Origin: Bariatricus massiliensis
GTDB taxonomy: Bacteria; Bacillota; Clostridia; Lachnospirales; Lachnospiraceae
Length of the DNA stretch: 64,000 nucleotides
Direction of reading: 5' to 3'
Assembly: GCF_900086725.1 (NCBI RefSeq)
Contig: NZ_LT574837.1
Span: 584,938 to 648,937 of the forward strand
The notes beneath the pieces are model-generated. The model saw nothing but the letters and a program-made list of their open reading frames with translations, had not been told where the DNA came from and ran no database searches. The position numbers and the translations under genes are program-made. Positions 8,416 through 16,996 of this stretch are shown here, one piece after another. The stretch's first letter is position 1. The number at the start of each line of letters is the position of its first letter.

Positions 8416-11070
8416 TTAAAACAAGTTGTAACGATACAATACTTCTGACTTAGACCATTCCGGCATAGTATAGAAAAATAGCTTGTTATCCACAATCTCC
8501 ATACTGCAGTTCTCCTCATCAGATATGATTTCCTCCCTGCTGATTGTGTCAAGAAGCTTCACATTCTGAAAGTTGGAATCCATCCTGTATAATTCCAGAT
8601 TTGTATCGGTCTGATCCATGTAATACCAATCTTTTTTTGTATCCTGCACCAAGGTAAAAAATGTCTGTTTTCCTGATACTTTTCCTATCTCCTGCGGAGT
8701 CCCATCCTTGGCATTATAAAGTATGATTCTGCATGTTCCGTCATCATCGCTCTGTTCTGTAAATATTCCAGCTTCTGTCGGATGCCATCCCGAAATTCCT
8801 TCTGTCTCCACAACCACTCCCGGACTTTTGGAAAGCCAATACACTTCTTCTGCGCTCTCCCTCAGATAGCCATTGGATACCAATTTTAAAGCTATTTGAT
8901 ATTCCTTAAACTCTTCTTTTAAATTATCTTCCGGCGCAATGTTCTTATCATATGATTGAACAATTTCCCCACTTTTGGTAATACGATAATATATACATTC
9001 CGGTCCAAACAGCCAGGAAAACGCATTCGTCTTTTGTGTCACAATAAAATAATCTTCATTCTCCTGCCCCATATATTCAACATCCTCTGTAAAAGAGATG
9101 TACTGTTTGTGTTTCAATGTAGAGCGGTCTAAACAATATATCTCCTTTGGCGAAAAAGCTGATACATAATATAGATTCTGCTCCTCCATTAATAATACAT
9201 ACTTGACATCTTTTAAAATAATCTTTGATGTTGTTCCATCTTTATTAACTCTTCTCACATTATATTTCTCATCCTCTGAAGCCTGAAGCAAATAGACATA
9301 TGACTGGTCCAAACCACAGATACTGAAAAATTCACCATCATATATTGCTTTTTTTGAATGTCCTTTTTTATCTTCCCGGAACAGCTTACCATTCAAACCC
9401 TTATAATATATTTTTTCCTTATCTTCTGCCGTCATTTTCTTCCACGACATAGTTGACTCATCGTAATGTGTATCCTTGCGCTGCCCGGTCTCAGCTAATG
9501 TCTTATCCAGCAAAGTTCCTTCAAAACTGATTCCATTAGATGCATTTACTATATTCCACAAATTTGCCTTTACCTTTAGTTTCGCTTTTGCATCTATTAT
9601 TTTTAAATACAGCCTAGCATAAAAGGATACATCTAAACCTGAATCCTCCTCTTGGTCAGATGATGTCTGAAATGTTCCTTTTCCTTCTGCCTCAGCCCCT
9701 ACTTTGGCAATTGCCACATCCGCCATATTAATATTAAAGAAATAGGCCATGACAGACGCCCCTATATGTATATCCGCATCTGCCTGCGCTTCCAACTTTG
9801 CGTTATGCTTCTCCTTCGGTTCAGACTTTCCTTCAAATTGATATATATATTTATTGTCCTTTACAATAACAAATTTATTTTCAAATTCATTTGTGAGTTC
9901 ATAATCCATCGTGAACTTCATGGACAAATTCCCTGATATATCCATATAGACCATGAACCCACAGGAAAGAGGCATGATGGTGTATTCATAACTTTTTTTT
10001 ATTTCCTTATTTATCACGTTTCCTATTTTGCCGGCAGTATTTGGCTTTAAAAGCACTGGCTTTGCCGGGGTACAGTCAAAATAAGCAATAGGAAATACTT
10101 TTTCTTCCAGCCCCTGCATTTTTATGAAACTCACAATGTCCTTTTTTGTCGTATCACCGGATATTTCTCCTTCTATAGACAATTCAGCTCCTACCTTCGC
10201 AACCTGCTTTCCACTGACACCCGTAGCTAATTCTTTCATTCCATATTTTTTATCCCAGTCAGCAATAAAATTTATCTGCAGGTCCTCCACACCTATCTTC
10301 CCCGTAAGTTTACATTTCTTTTCAAAATCCCCTGCCTGTTCTGAATCCGGAACAATACCCAGTGTTTCACTCAAGTCAACATTAAGCTCAACAACAAAAT
10401 TAGCCGGCGGACTGCTTAAGACCGGAATCATCTCTGTATCCATTTCTTTATTGTAAACTAGATTTGTTGTCTCTTCTTTCTGTTGATTATCTGTCGTCTC
10501 TAAAAAATCTGCTTCTATAGCTTCTACAGGAGTTATCGTAACCCCCTCAACAGTTCTGATATTATTTATATTACTTGAATCAATCTTCAACTCATCATTT
10601 AGATACAGTTTATCAAACACTTCATCCAGCATAGGCATGTCTACACTCAATAAGATTTCTTCACCTTCTTCTGTGTTTGATACTACTTTCCCGATATATG
10701 TAGACTTAAGCGGCGTATCTTTACTGCCTTCCAACCAGAACAGTTCACCTGTCTTCAACGATGCAAGCTCTATATCCGTATCTTTGTTAAACTTTATAAC
10801 CAGCTCTGACTCTTCATATTCTACAGCGGTAATAGCTTCATTGATTCTTTTTGCATCCTCATCAACATAAAAATACACATTTTCATTTAATACTGCCGTA
10901 TCTTCATCACTGCCGCTTCCGTCTTTGACTTCTTCCTCCGTATACCTGCTTCCGTCCTTAACCTCATCTATTACTTTTTTCTCGGGCTGGTAAAAGAAGA
11001 AAAGCCAAATTCCCCCTATTCCCGTAATTAGCAGTAATAATAATAAAATCCACTTTATCTTTTTTTTCAT
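8416..11070 (-). CDS. Large membrane-anchored extracellular protein, propeller-like C-terminal half
   Basis: An 884-residue protein with a short basic N-terminus, a signal anchor (WILLLLLLITGIGGIWLFFFY) and no zinc ribbon. The first ~540 extracellular residues are beta-rich and unrecognised. From about 550 onward there are repeated short units (LNGKLFREDKKG, IYCLDRSTLKHKQY, LYRMDSNFQNVKLL) that look like DUF5050/propeller blades. It is the largest protein in the operon and with the 581-residue protein forms an adjacent pair 12 bases apart. Function is unknown; a binding or scaffold role outside the membrane is inferred. Confidence 0.8.
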   Translation of the reverse strand: MKKKIKWILLLLLLITGIGGIWLFFFYQPEKKVIDEVKDGSRYTEEEVKDGSGSDEDTAVLNENVYFYVDEDAKRINEAITAVEYEESELVIKFNKDTDIELASLKTGELFWLEGSKDTPLKSTYIGKVVSNTEEGEEILLSVDMPMLDEVFDKLYLNDELKIDSSNINNIRTVEGVTITPVEAIEADFLETTDNQQKEETTNLVYNKEMDTEMIPVLSSPPANFVVELNVDLSETLGIVPDSEQAGDFEKKCKLTGKIGVEDLQINFIADWDKKYGMKELATGVSGKQVAKVGAELSIEGEISGDTTKKDIVSFIKMQGLEEKVFPIAYFDCTPAKPVLLKPNTAGKIGNVINKEIKKSYEYTIMPLSCGFMVYMDISGNLSMKFTMDYELTNEFENKFVIVKDNKYIYQFEGKSEPKEKHNAKLEAQADADIHIGASVMAYFFNINMADVAIAKVGAEAEGKGTFQTSSDQEEDSGLDVSFYARLYLKIIDAKAKLKVKANLWNIVNASNGISFEGTLLDKTLAETGQRKDTHYDESTMSWKKMTAEDKEKIYYKGLNGKLFREDKKGHSKKAIYDGEFFSICGLDQSYVYLLQASEDEKYNVRRVNKDGTTSKIILKDVKYVLLMEEQNLYYVSAFSPKEIYCLDRSTLKHKQYISFTEDVEYMGQENEDYFIVTQKTNAFSWLFGPECIYYRITKSGEIVQSYDKNIAPEDNLKEEFKEYQIALKLVSNGYLRESAEEVYWLSKSPGVVVETEGISGWHPTEAGIFTEQSDDDGTCRIILYNAKDGTPQEIGKVSGKQTFFTLVQDTKKDWYYMDQTDTNLELYRMDSNFQNVKLLDTISREEIISDEENCSMEIVDNKLFFYTMPEWSKSEVLYRYNLF

Positions 11071-11122
11071 AAGTATTCCTCTAAATAACTATAGAAGCTG
11101 ATTAATCTTCGCTTTCCCTCTC

Positions 11123-12646
11123 CTACTTTACTTTTGCAAACGCTCCTGCATATATGTATTTATCCGGTACCTTCATTACCGTCTTTCCATATTCATTTAT
11201 ATATCTACATTCATATTTATTTTGTCCGTCTGACAACATCCCTATTTTTTTGCCAACAGCTATTGTTCCATTATCACCATAATTATAATCCACATAATCA
11301 AATTTCCCCGAAATGGTAAGAACTGTTTTGTCAAATATCTTGTACTTCGCATCGTCAACCCATTCTGTTATATAAAAAAACCCGTTTCCACCAGTAAATG
11401 TATTCATATACGTATCCGTTGATAAGGAACCCATGATTTTTTCCCCATTTTCATTAATTATCTCCTTTTCATAAATACCTTCCCCATTTTCTTTTTCCAC
11501 CAGCGCTAAACCATTTTCTAAAAATGAGGTTGCTCCATCATATTGCATTGGAATCACTTCTTCACCCTGCTTATTAATATATCCATACTTATATCTTGGA
11601 TATCCATCTTCATCCTTTCCTTCCACTTTCCCTATAACCGCAAGACTATTTTTCGAAAAAGACTCTGCCTTATCATACTGTAGCGGAATTACTTCCTCTC
11701 CCTGCTCGTTAATGTATCCATACTTCCATATTGACTCCTCGTCTTCCCTGACCATTTTTTCCACACATGCAAGTCCACTTTCTGAAAAGGAATATGCGTA
11801 GTCATATTGTAATGGAATTACTTCCTCTCCCTGCTCGTTGATATATCCATACTTCTTTATTGAATATCCATCTGCATCTTCCCCGACTATTTTTCCCACA
11901 CATGCAAGTCCACTTTCTGAAAAATGCTCTGCATAGTCATATCGTAGTGGAATTACTTCCTCTCCCTGTTCGTTAATATATCCATACTTCCATATGGAAT
12001 CTGCATCTTCCCTGACTACTTTCCACACAAGCGCAAGACCTTTTTCCGAAAAAGAACCCGCCCCATTATATTGCAACGGTATCACTTCTTCTCCTTGCTC
12101 ATTAATATATCCATACTTCCATATTGACTCCTCATCTTCTACAGATATTTTTACCACATATGCAAGACCACTTTTATCAGAAAAGTCACCCATATCGACA
12201 TATTGGCACTCTGTGATTGCTTTACCTTTTTGATTAATACAGCCATACCTGTATATTGGATTTCCTTCATCGTCTACATCTATCCGCTCTCCTACAACTG
12301 CTATTCCATTTTCTGAAAACCTTCTGCCCATATCATATTGGCACTCTATTACCTCTTTTCCATTTTCATTAATATATCCCACCTTTCCCTCATCATTTAT
12401 GACAAGAGCCAGATATTTTTCTGAAAACACCTTTTGGTACAAGAATACTCCACCGACCGCAGTGACTAGAAGACACACAGATACTATAATGGTAATCCAT
12501 TTTTTCCCTTTTCTTTTTCCCGAAGCGGACTTGGGATTTCTTTTTTTATCGACACTGGGCTGCGGAAAACCGCCTGCCGCATTCCCGCATTGAGGGCAGA
12601 ACCTGCCCCCGGCTTTTATTTCACATCCACACCGACTACAATACAT
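11123..12646 (-). CDS. Zinc-ribbon, TM, WG-repeat protein with recently duplicated repeats
   Basis: A 507-residue protein: zinc ribbon (CSRCG...CPQCG), Lys/Arg-rich linker, TM helix at about 49-71, then seven clear WG repeats and a degenerate tail. Four consecutive repeats carry nearly the same core, YGYINEQGEEVIPLQYD, and are very alike at DNA level too, which suggests recent expansion or gene conversion. It is a paralogue of the 512-residue WG protein further downstream. The same-strand neighbours are 17 and 52 bases away. Ligand unknown. Confidence 0.88.
   Translation of the reverse strand: MYCSRCGCEIKAGGRFCPQCGNAAGGFPQPSVDKKRNPKSASGKRKGKKWITIIVSVCLLVTAVGGVFLYQKVFSEKYLALVINDEGKVGYINENGKEVIECQYDMGRRFSENGIAVVGERIDVDDEGNPIYRYGCINQKGKAITECQYVDMGDFSDKSGLAYVVKISVEDEESIWKYGYINEQGEEVIPLQYNGAGSFSEKGLALVWKVVREDADSIWKYGYINEQGEEVIPLRYDYAEHFSESGLACVGKIVGEDADGYSIKKYGYINEQGEEVIPLQYDYAYSFSESGLACVEKMVREDEESIWKYGYINEQGEEVIPLQYDKAESFSKNSLAVIGKVEGKDEDGYPRYKYGYINKQGEEVIPMQYDGATSFLENGLALVEKENGEGIYEKEIINENGEKIMGSLSTDTYMNTFTGGNGFFYITEWVDDAKYKIFDKTVLTISGKFDYVDYNYGDNGTIAVGKKIGMLSDGQNKYECRYINEYGKTVMKVPDKYIYAGAFAKVK
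11520..12110 (-). repeat. Near-identical WG-repeat coding units
   Basis: Within the 507-residue WG gene, units of roughly 120-135 bases recur near 11690, 11815, 11950 and 12075. Each contains an almost unchanged stretch encoding INEQGEEVIP followed by the same KYGY codons. The variable part lies between the cores. Such tandem similarity can change repeat number by slippage or recombination. Confidence 0.75.
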
Positions 12647-12663
12647 GTTCTGCCCGCCCCCTC

Positions 12664-13248
12664 TTATCTTCTCTGATTCATCTTCGCATACAGCAGCACG
12701 GCTGTTATAACGCCTAATACAATTGTAGATATGCCAATTGCCCCATATACTGCAAATACTCTTTGGGCAACGATGACATAGGTTTTGTAACTAATAGAGT
12801 TAAAAACAATTGAACCAATTTTTACAATCAGGCCAATCACCACAATAATCACACTTGTACTAATGTGATATTCTCTCTTTTTTACTCCCAATATGCCTAT
12901 TATAGAAAAACAAAGAACAAGTGCGTACGGAATAATATAAAAAATCATCCCCATAAATTTTGCATCTGGTCCCATGAATTCATAAACTATCCAACTTCCT
13001 TTTAAATTTGAGAAAAACTGAATCGTCCACCAGAGAAGCATTATGATATACACAACCGCGATAATAATATCAACCGCGCTCATCCCCTTCAAAATTCCCG
13101 TTCCGTGATTTGTAACCATATGTATGCTATCTTTATTTGAATACACGGAATTGTCTGCACGGCCTGCCACCGGTTCTTGCACATTTCCACAGTAAGGGCA
13201 AAATCTGCTTCCCTCTTCAATCTGCTTTCCGCATTTACTACAAAACAT
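12664..13248 (-). CDS. Zinc-ribbon protein with four TM helices
   Basis: A 194-residue protein: zinc ribbon (CSKCG...CPYCG) and linker, then four hydrophobic segments beginning at VDIIIAVVYIIMLLWW, MIFYIIPYALVLCFSII, SVIIVVIGLIVKIG and ISTIVLGVITAVLLY. It has almost no extracellular domain, so with the 133-residue protein it forms a second class of ribbon proteins in the operon, those embedded in the membrane. It ends in a basic tail (KMNQRR). The start has GGAGG upstream. Function not recognised. Confidence 0.8.
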   Translation of the reverse strand: MFCSKCGKQIEEGSRFCPYCGNVQEPVAGRADNSVYSNKDSIHMVTNHGTGILKGMSAVDIIIAVVYIIMLLWWTIQFFSNLKGSWIVYEFMGPDAKFMGMIFYIIPYALVLCFSIIGILGVKKREYHISTSVIIVVIGLIVKIGSIVFNSISYKTYVIVAQRVFAVYGAIGISTIVLGVITAVLLYAKMNQRR

Positions 13249-13275
13249 TGTATTTCCTCCTTATGTACTCTATAT

Positions 13276-13923
13276 TTACTGATCCAACTGATACCCTGAC
13301 GGTGCTAATTCATATTCTTTGTCCTTTAAGAATTCTGCATTCTTTTTTTCCATATCTGACAAAAGGGATGCACTATAATTGGCATCAAAATCTTTTGCGT
13401 CATACTTACCTGTATACCAGCTTTTACTATTAAAATAATTTTGAAGTTCCGGCGAATCAAATCTTCTTCCATGTCTTGCATAGATTTCATTCTTTGCATA
13501 ATTTAATTCCTGAGCCGTCTTGCCCTGTACATCTAAATCTGTCAGATACTTACTGTTACTTTGTGGAATAACATAATCTTCCTCGGCTGTATTGTCTGGC
13601 AAATCCAGACTTTCTTCTGGTACTTTCTCTTCTTTATCTTTCTCTGACTCTAATTCGCTCTCCTCTTTATTTTCCGCTTCGTAAGTATCCCTTTTATCAT
13701 CAGATGTCTGAGTATCTAACGTAGTTTTACTATTGGATTTTGAAGCATCTTGTTTCCCTGCCAACAGCCAAATCGTAATTCCAGCTATAATAACAGCTAA
13801 AACCAACAATGAAATAATAACAGCCGCTAAGCCGGACTTTTTCTGCATCTCTACCCTGTTTCCACATTCCGGACAGAATACATCCTCCTTATCCAATGGC
13901 GCATGGCAATTTGGACACTTCAT
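13276..13923 (-). CDS. Zinc-ribbon, TM, YARHG-domain protein
   Basis: A 215-residue protein with a zinc ribbon (CPNCH...CPECG), TM helix at about 31-54, a strongly acidic Ser/Glu/Asp/Lys linker and a C-terminal YARHG domain. The domain shows the namesake NEIYARHGRRF followed by YFNSKSWYTGKYDAKDF. YARHG domains occur in extracellular parts of bacterial surface proteins; their ligand is not established. It lies 27 bases upstream of the four-TM ribbon gene. The plan is standard for this operon, and the domain call is firm. Confidence 0.9.
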   Translation of the reverse strand: MKCPNCHAPLDKEDVFCPECGNRVEMQKKSGLAAVIISLLVLAVIIAGITIWLLAGKQDASKSNSKTTLDTQTSDDKRDTYEAENKEESELESEKDKEEKVPEESLDLPDNTAEEDYVIPQSNSKYLTDLDVQGKTAQELNYAKNEIYARHGRRFDSPELQNYFNSKSWYTGKYDAKDFDANYSASLLSDMEKKNAEFLKDKEYELAPSGYQLDQ

Positions 13924-13992
13924 ACTTTTTACCTTCTTTCTGATACATTTACTGGTATAAAGTCCAGTTATTTCAAGGACGCTATACTAATA

Positions 13993-14901
13993 TTATTCAA
14001 ACATAAAGTATTCATTTACGTTAAATTCCTCAATCGGGGACACTGTCATAAAGGTCTCTTCACCATTTACTATTTTTTGAAAATCCACTTCTTTATAAAC
14101 TGACGCCTCCCCCGCCTCTTCAAAAGCCGGACCAGCCACAACAATTTCATATATGGGAGTTTCTTCTTCCCGTCCGGCTTCATATACTGAAATTACGTGC
14201 ATTTCATTATACAGATTATTCTCTAATCCATTTGTCGGAAAACTAATACTGTCTTTTTTCAATACGCCCGATGCACCTGAGTCAACGTAACTCTCCAACG
14301 CAATAATAATGTTAGCCCGATTAAAATAATTTTTCTTCTCCAACGGTATGTTCTCAAACACAACTTGTCCGCTTTTGCCATCCATTAATGAGGCAATGAT
14401 TGATTCATCTTTCTTTTCCAATACAATCCGGTACTTTTCTTCTTCTCCTATCTGCTGATACTGCCCGCTGTCAGAATCCCAACGAAAACTTAAGCTTTCT
14501 AAATCCCCCTGAATATGTGAGTCATACTGAAAACTTAAGATATTCTCCCCCTCCCGATTCTTCAATAAGGATACCGAAACTTTTAAATCATCTGAATAAT
14601 ACGAAAAGAATCCCTCCTCAGCAATTTCGTCTGCTGCCGGTTTTTTCTTTAATTCTTCCTCTTTTTGAGACAGTTTCTTACTGCCGCCGGTGGATTTCTT
14701 TCCTTGTTCAATAATATTTTCCGCTTTTTCCGATTTATTAAAAATGATACTCCCTGCTACAATTAAAATTGCTATAGCCAATACAATCCCTGCCGCAATT
14801 CCCAAAAACGATTTCTTTTTTCTCACTTGAAGGTGAGCTCCACATGCTCCGCAGAACATGGCATTGTCTATGTTTTCTCTTCCACACTTTGGACATCTCA
14901 T
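13993..14901 (-). CDS. Zinc-ribbon, TM protein with unrecognised extracellular domain
   Basis: A 302-residue protein: zinc ribbon (CPKCG...CGACG), TM helix at about 31-53, a Lys/Glu-rich linker and a ~200-residue beta-rich extracellular domain (EGFFSYYSDDLKVSVSLL onward) that I do not recognise. No Cys or obvious catalytic cluster is seen outside the ribbon. It follows the four-ribbon protein by 14 bases and is followed by a 69-base gap, the largest within the first half of the operon, so an internal promoter or processing site there is possible. Confidence 0.8.
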   Translation of the reverse strand: MRCPKCGRENIDNAMFCGACGAHLQVRKKKSFLGIAAGIVLAIAILIVAGSIIFNKSEKAENIIEQGKKSTGGSKKLSQKEEELKKKPAADEIAEEGFFSYYSDDLKVSVSLLKNREGENILSFQYDSHIQGDLESLSFRWDSDSGQYQQIGEEEKYRIVLEKKDESIIASLMDGKSGQVVFENIPLEKKNYFNRANIIIALESYVDSGASGVLKKDSISFPTNGLENNLYNEMHVISVYEAGREEETPIYEIVVAGPAFEEAGEASVYKEVDFQKIVNGEETFMTVSPIEEFNVNEYFMFE

Positions 14902-14915
14902 AGCTTAATCTTCCT

Positions 14916-15647
14916 TTATTCTATTTTTGTTCCGCATGATGTACAAAATCTCATTCCTTCCGATACCTCTTTACCACAATTGGGGCATATAACACCCTTT
15001 TCCGGCTGTTGCTGTACTTCTATTGCTACTGGTGTCCCACAGTTAATGCAAAACTGCTGGTCCTCCTCTAACAGTGCGCCACAGTTCGCGCATACTCTGC
15101 CAGAATCTTGAACCAGCTCATTGGCCTCTTCCTGACTTTCCGCATATACATCACCTGACTCCGGCGGATTCGGCATCTCTATTGATATTGGTGTTCCACA
15201 GCTCATACAAAACTGCTGCCCTTCTTCTATTGGTGCACCACAATTCACACATACCCCTGCTGATGCTTTTACCGGCATATTAACCGGTTTTTGAGCTTCA
15301 ATCTTAGCCCCGCATACATTACAAAACAATGAATTATTCGGTATCTCTGCATTACAATTGGGACACAAAATAGTTCCTTTCATTTTCTGCATCTCACTTT
15401 TTCTTGCTTCAATCTGCTGTTCCAAATCTTTAATCTTATGTATAACATCAGCTGCTGAAGGGCTTATATCCTCCGTATGTTCTTTATAATAAATGAAACC
15501 TAATTGCCCGAAAGCTTCTTTTTGTTGTTGCTCCAAACTCTTAATAGCCGTTAACAATTTTGCTGAATCAGTAACTTCTTTTGTCTTTTGTATTGCTCCC
15601 TGTCCTAACATAGTAAGTTTTTTGTCCAAATCTTCTAAAAATGCCAT
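14916..15647 (-). CDS. Soluble coiled-coil protein with four tandem zinc ribbons
   Basis: A 243-residue protein without signal or TM segment. Residues ~1-90 are helical and coiled-coil-like (AIKSLEQQQKEAFGQLG). Four zinc ribbons follow, starting near Cys95, Cys133, Cys185 and Cys222, each of CxxC-10-CxxC form. The ribbons share GAPIEEGQQFC-type sequence, so they arose by duplication. GGAGGAAG precedes the ATG. Being cytoplasmic and multivalent, it could bridge the cytoplasmic ribbons of the membrane proteins; this is inference. It lies between the 83-residue ribbon gene (12 bases) and the 302-residue gene (14 bases). Confidence 0.88.
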   Translation of the reverse strand: MAFLEDLDKKLTMLGQGAIQKTKEVTDSAKLLTAIKSLEQQQKEAFGQLGFIYYKEHTEDISPSAADVIHKIKDLEQQIEARKSEMQKMKGTILCPNCNAEIPNNSLFCNVCGAKIEAQKPVNMPVKASAGVCVNCGAPIEEGQQFCMSCGTPISIEMPNPPESGDVYAESQEEANELVQDSGRVCANCGALLEEDQQFCINCGTPVAIEVQQQPEKGVICPNCGKEVSEGMRFCTSCGTKIE

Positions 15648-15659
15648 TTTATCTTCCTC

Positions 15660-15911
15660 CTATTTCAGCCGGTATCCGCAGTTTCCGCAGAATACCGAAT
15701 CTTCTTCCATTTTTGTTCCACATTGCGGGCAGACATTCTCCTGCTCCTTTTGTTCTTCGTATTTACTCTTCAAACGGGTAATTTTATCAAAAAAGGGCAG
15801 CAGCTGTGGAAGCGGGTCTTCAAAGCCGCCTTCATAGTACTCTTTTCCAAGTTCCCTATATACCTGATCCAATAATCGTTCCATATCCTTTTGCTTATCA
15901 CTATCACTCAT
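15660..15911 (-). CDS. Small cytoplasmic protein with C-terminal zinc ribbon
   Basis: An 83-residue protein with helical, acidic N-terminal half (QKDMERLLDQVYRELGKEYYEG) and a zinc ribbon at the end (CPQCGTKMEEDSVFCGNCG). No signal or TM segment. AGGAGG lies just before the ATG. Size and helicity recall WXG100 proteins, but it has no WXG motif and does have metal-binding Cys. With the four-ribbon protein it makes a soluble pair next to the kinase module. Likely an adaptor; no known family recognised. Confidence 0.82.
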   Translation of the reverse strand: MSDSDKQKDMERLLDQVYRELGKEYYEGGFEDPLPQLLPFFDKITRLKSKYEEQKEQENVCPQCGTKMEEDSVFCGNCGYRLK

Positions 15912-15926
15912 GAATCCTGCCTCCTT

Positions 15927-16826
15927 CTATGCCAGCAAAAATTGATTTTCCTTATTTGTGATATATATTTCAGTTCCTCTTGGAAGATAATACGTTCTCC
16001 CAGCTCCCAACGGCTGCCCACTGCTAAGAAAAACGTTACTTTTTACAAAAACATCTATGCAATATTCCTGATATTTAGCAACATAATATATTCCTGCCAG
16101 ATTTTGTGTGTTTCTTTGTTTTTTTAGAACTGCCTTTCCGTTCTCCCATTCAAAAAATACTTCCACTCTCTCTTTCAATGAATACACTTTTCCTTCAAAT
16201 ATTCCTGTTTCCCCTACAACAGCGCCTTCAAAACCAGTACTCTCCTGCTGTCTCACTGCCACTGGTCTTTCCCACACATTTTGCCTTGAATCTATCTTCT
16301 CCGGCATAGCCTCCACATATTCTTCCTGCCACTCTTTTTTTCTCCATAACCATAGACCTAAGATGCATAGCAGCACAATCACCGCATACATTACAATCCA
16401 CAAAATAATGGTAACATACGAAAACTTCATTACTTGTCCAATATCCAGCAAGACCAGCGCTTTCTGCACCTCTGCCATTTTGTTTTTAATATACAGGCAC
16501 ACAGATATAACCGAAATATTATTAACAATACTACTTATTATTGCTATGACATAAGACTTTTTCCCACTAATAACCGCCGTTAAAAATGCACCCACTAAGA
16601 CTAGCACCAACACAATGAATACCACTATTACTTTTGGCTTAAAGTATTCTTCTATGTATGGATATATCTCTCCGGCAGTTCCGCTTATACCATAATTCCC
16701 AATCCCTACTTTTAAGATATCCATGATTGAAATATCTACAGAGTTTATCTTAATCAACGGCATAAACCACATACCTATTGACCCTGCTAATAATAAGGCA
16801 ATCATATATTTTAGTTTGTATTTCAC
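15927..16826 (-). CDS. Four-TM membrane protein with degenerate C-terminal FHA domain
   Basis: I place the start at GTG 16826, preceded by GGGAAGG, giving 299 residues; an upstream in-frame ATG at 16940 lies inside the small TM gene and lacks a ribosome site. Four TM helices fall in the first ~165 residues. The last ~95 residues align by pattern with FHA domains (GIFEGKVYSL ... PLGAGRTYYLPRGTEIYI ... ENQF), but the Ser-x-x-His and Asn needed for phosphothreonine binding are replaced (NLAGIYY, VKSNVFL). It may be a structural FHA that no longer reads phosphate. Linked to the true FHA protein and kinase just upstream. Confidence 0.75.
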   Translation of the reverse strand: MKYKLKYMIALLLAGSIGMWFMPLIKINSVDISIMDILKVGIGNYGISGTAGEIYPYIEEYFKPKVIVVFIVLVLVLVGAFLTAVISGKKSYVIAIISSIVNNISVISVCLYIKNKMAEVQKALVLLDIGQVMKFSYVTIILWIVMYAVIVLLCILGLWLWRKKEWQEEYVEAMPEKIDSRQNVWERPVAVRQQESTGFEGAVVGETGIFEGKVYSLKERVEVFFEWENGKAVLKKQRNTQNLAGIYYVAKYQEYCIDVFVKSNVFLSSGQPLGAGRTYYLPRGTEIYITNKENQFLLA

Positions 16827-16858
16827 TACTTGCACCTTCCCTTTACGCTGCTTTGTTT

Positions 16859-16996
16859 TTATTCCATCTCTATCTCCATCAGAAGTTTTCTCCTCTGCCG
16901 GGTAAATATCCTCTTTGTGGCTGCCAGCGCTATAATACATCCTATATTTCCCACTATACTTACCGCAATCATAATCATACCCGATGTAAGCTGCAT
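16859..16996 (-). CDS. Small single-TM protein coupled to the kinase stop codon
   Basis: A 45-residue reading frame whose ATG shares a base with the kinase TAA (TAATG), with GAGGGAGG just upstream inside the kinase gene. The product begins MQLTSGMIMIAVSIVGNIG, has one TM helix (about residues 5-26) and ends in a basic-then-acidic cytoplasmic tail (KRIFTRQRRKLLMEIEME). It fills the gap before the GTG of the next gene exactly. Start signal, spacing and amino-acid make-up all favour a real gene. Role unknown; a regulatory micropeptide for kinase or FHA-like protein is a guess. Confidence 0.75.
   Translation of the reverse strand: MQLTSGMIMIAVSIVGNIGCIIALAATKRIFTRQRRKLLMEIEME

Noticed and set aside
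11520..12110. CRISPR-like array
   Set aside because: The repeats are in-frame WG coding units without unique spacers of constant length; no cas gene is near.
16827..16940. Upstream ATG (16940) for the degenerate-FHA membrane protein
   Set aside because: It lies inside the small TM gene, has no ribosome site and adds a polar, non-family extension; GTG 16826 has GGGAAGG and natural spacing.
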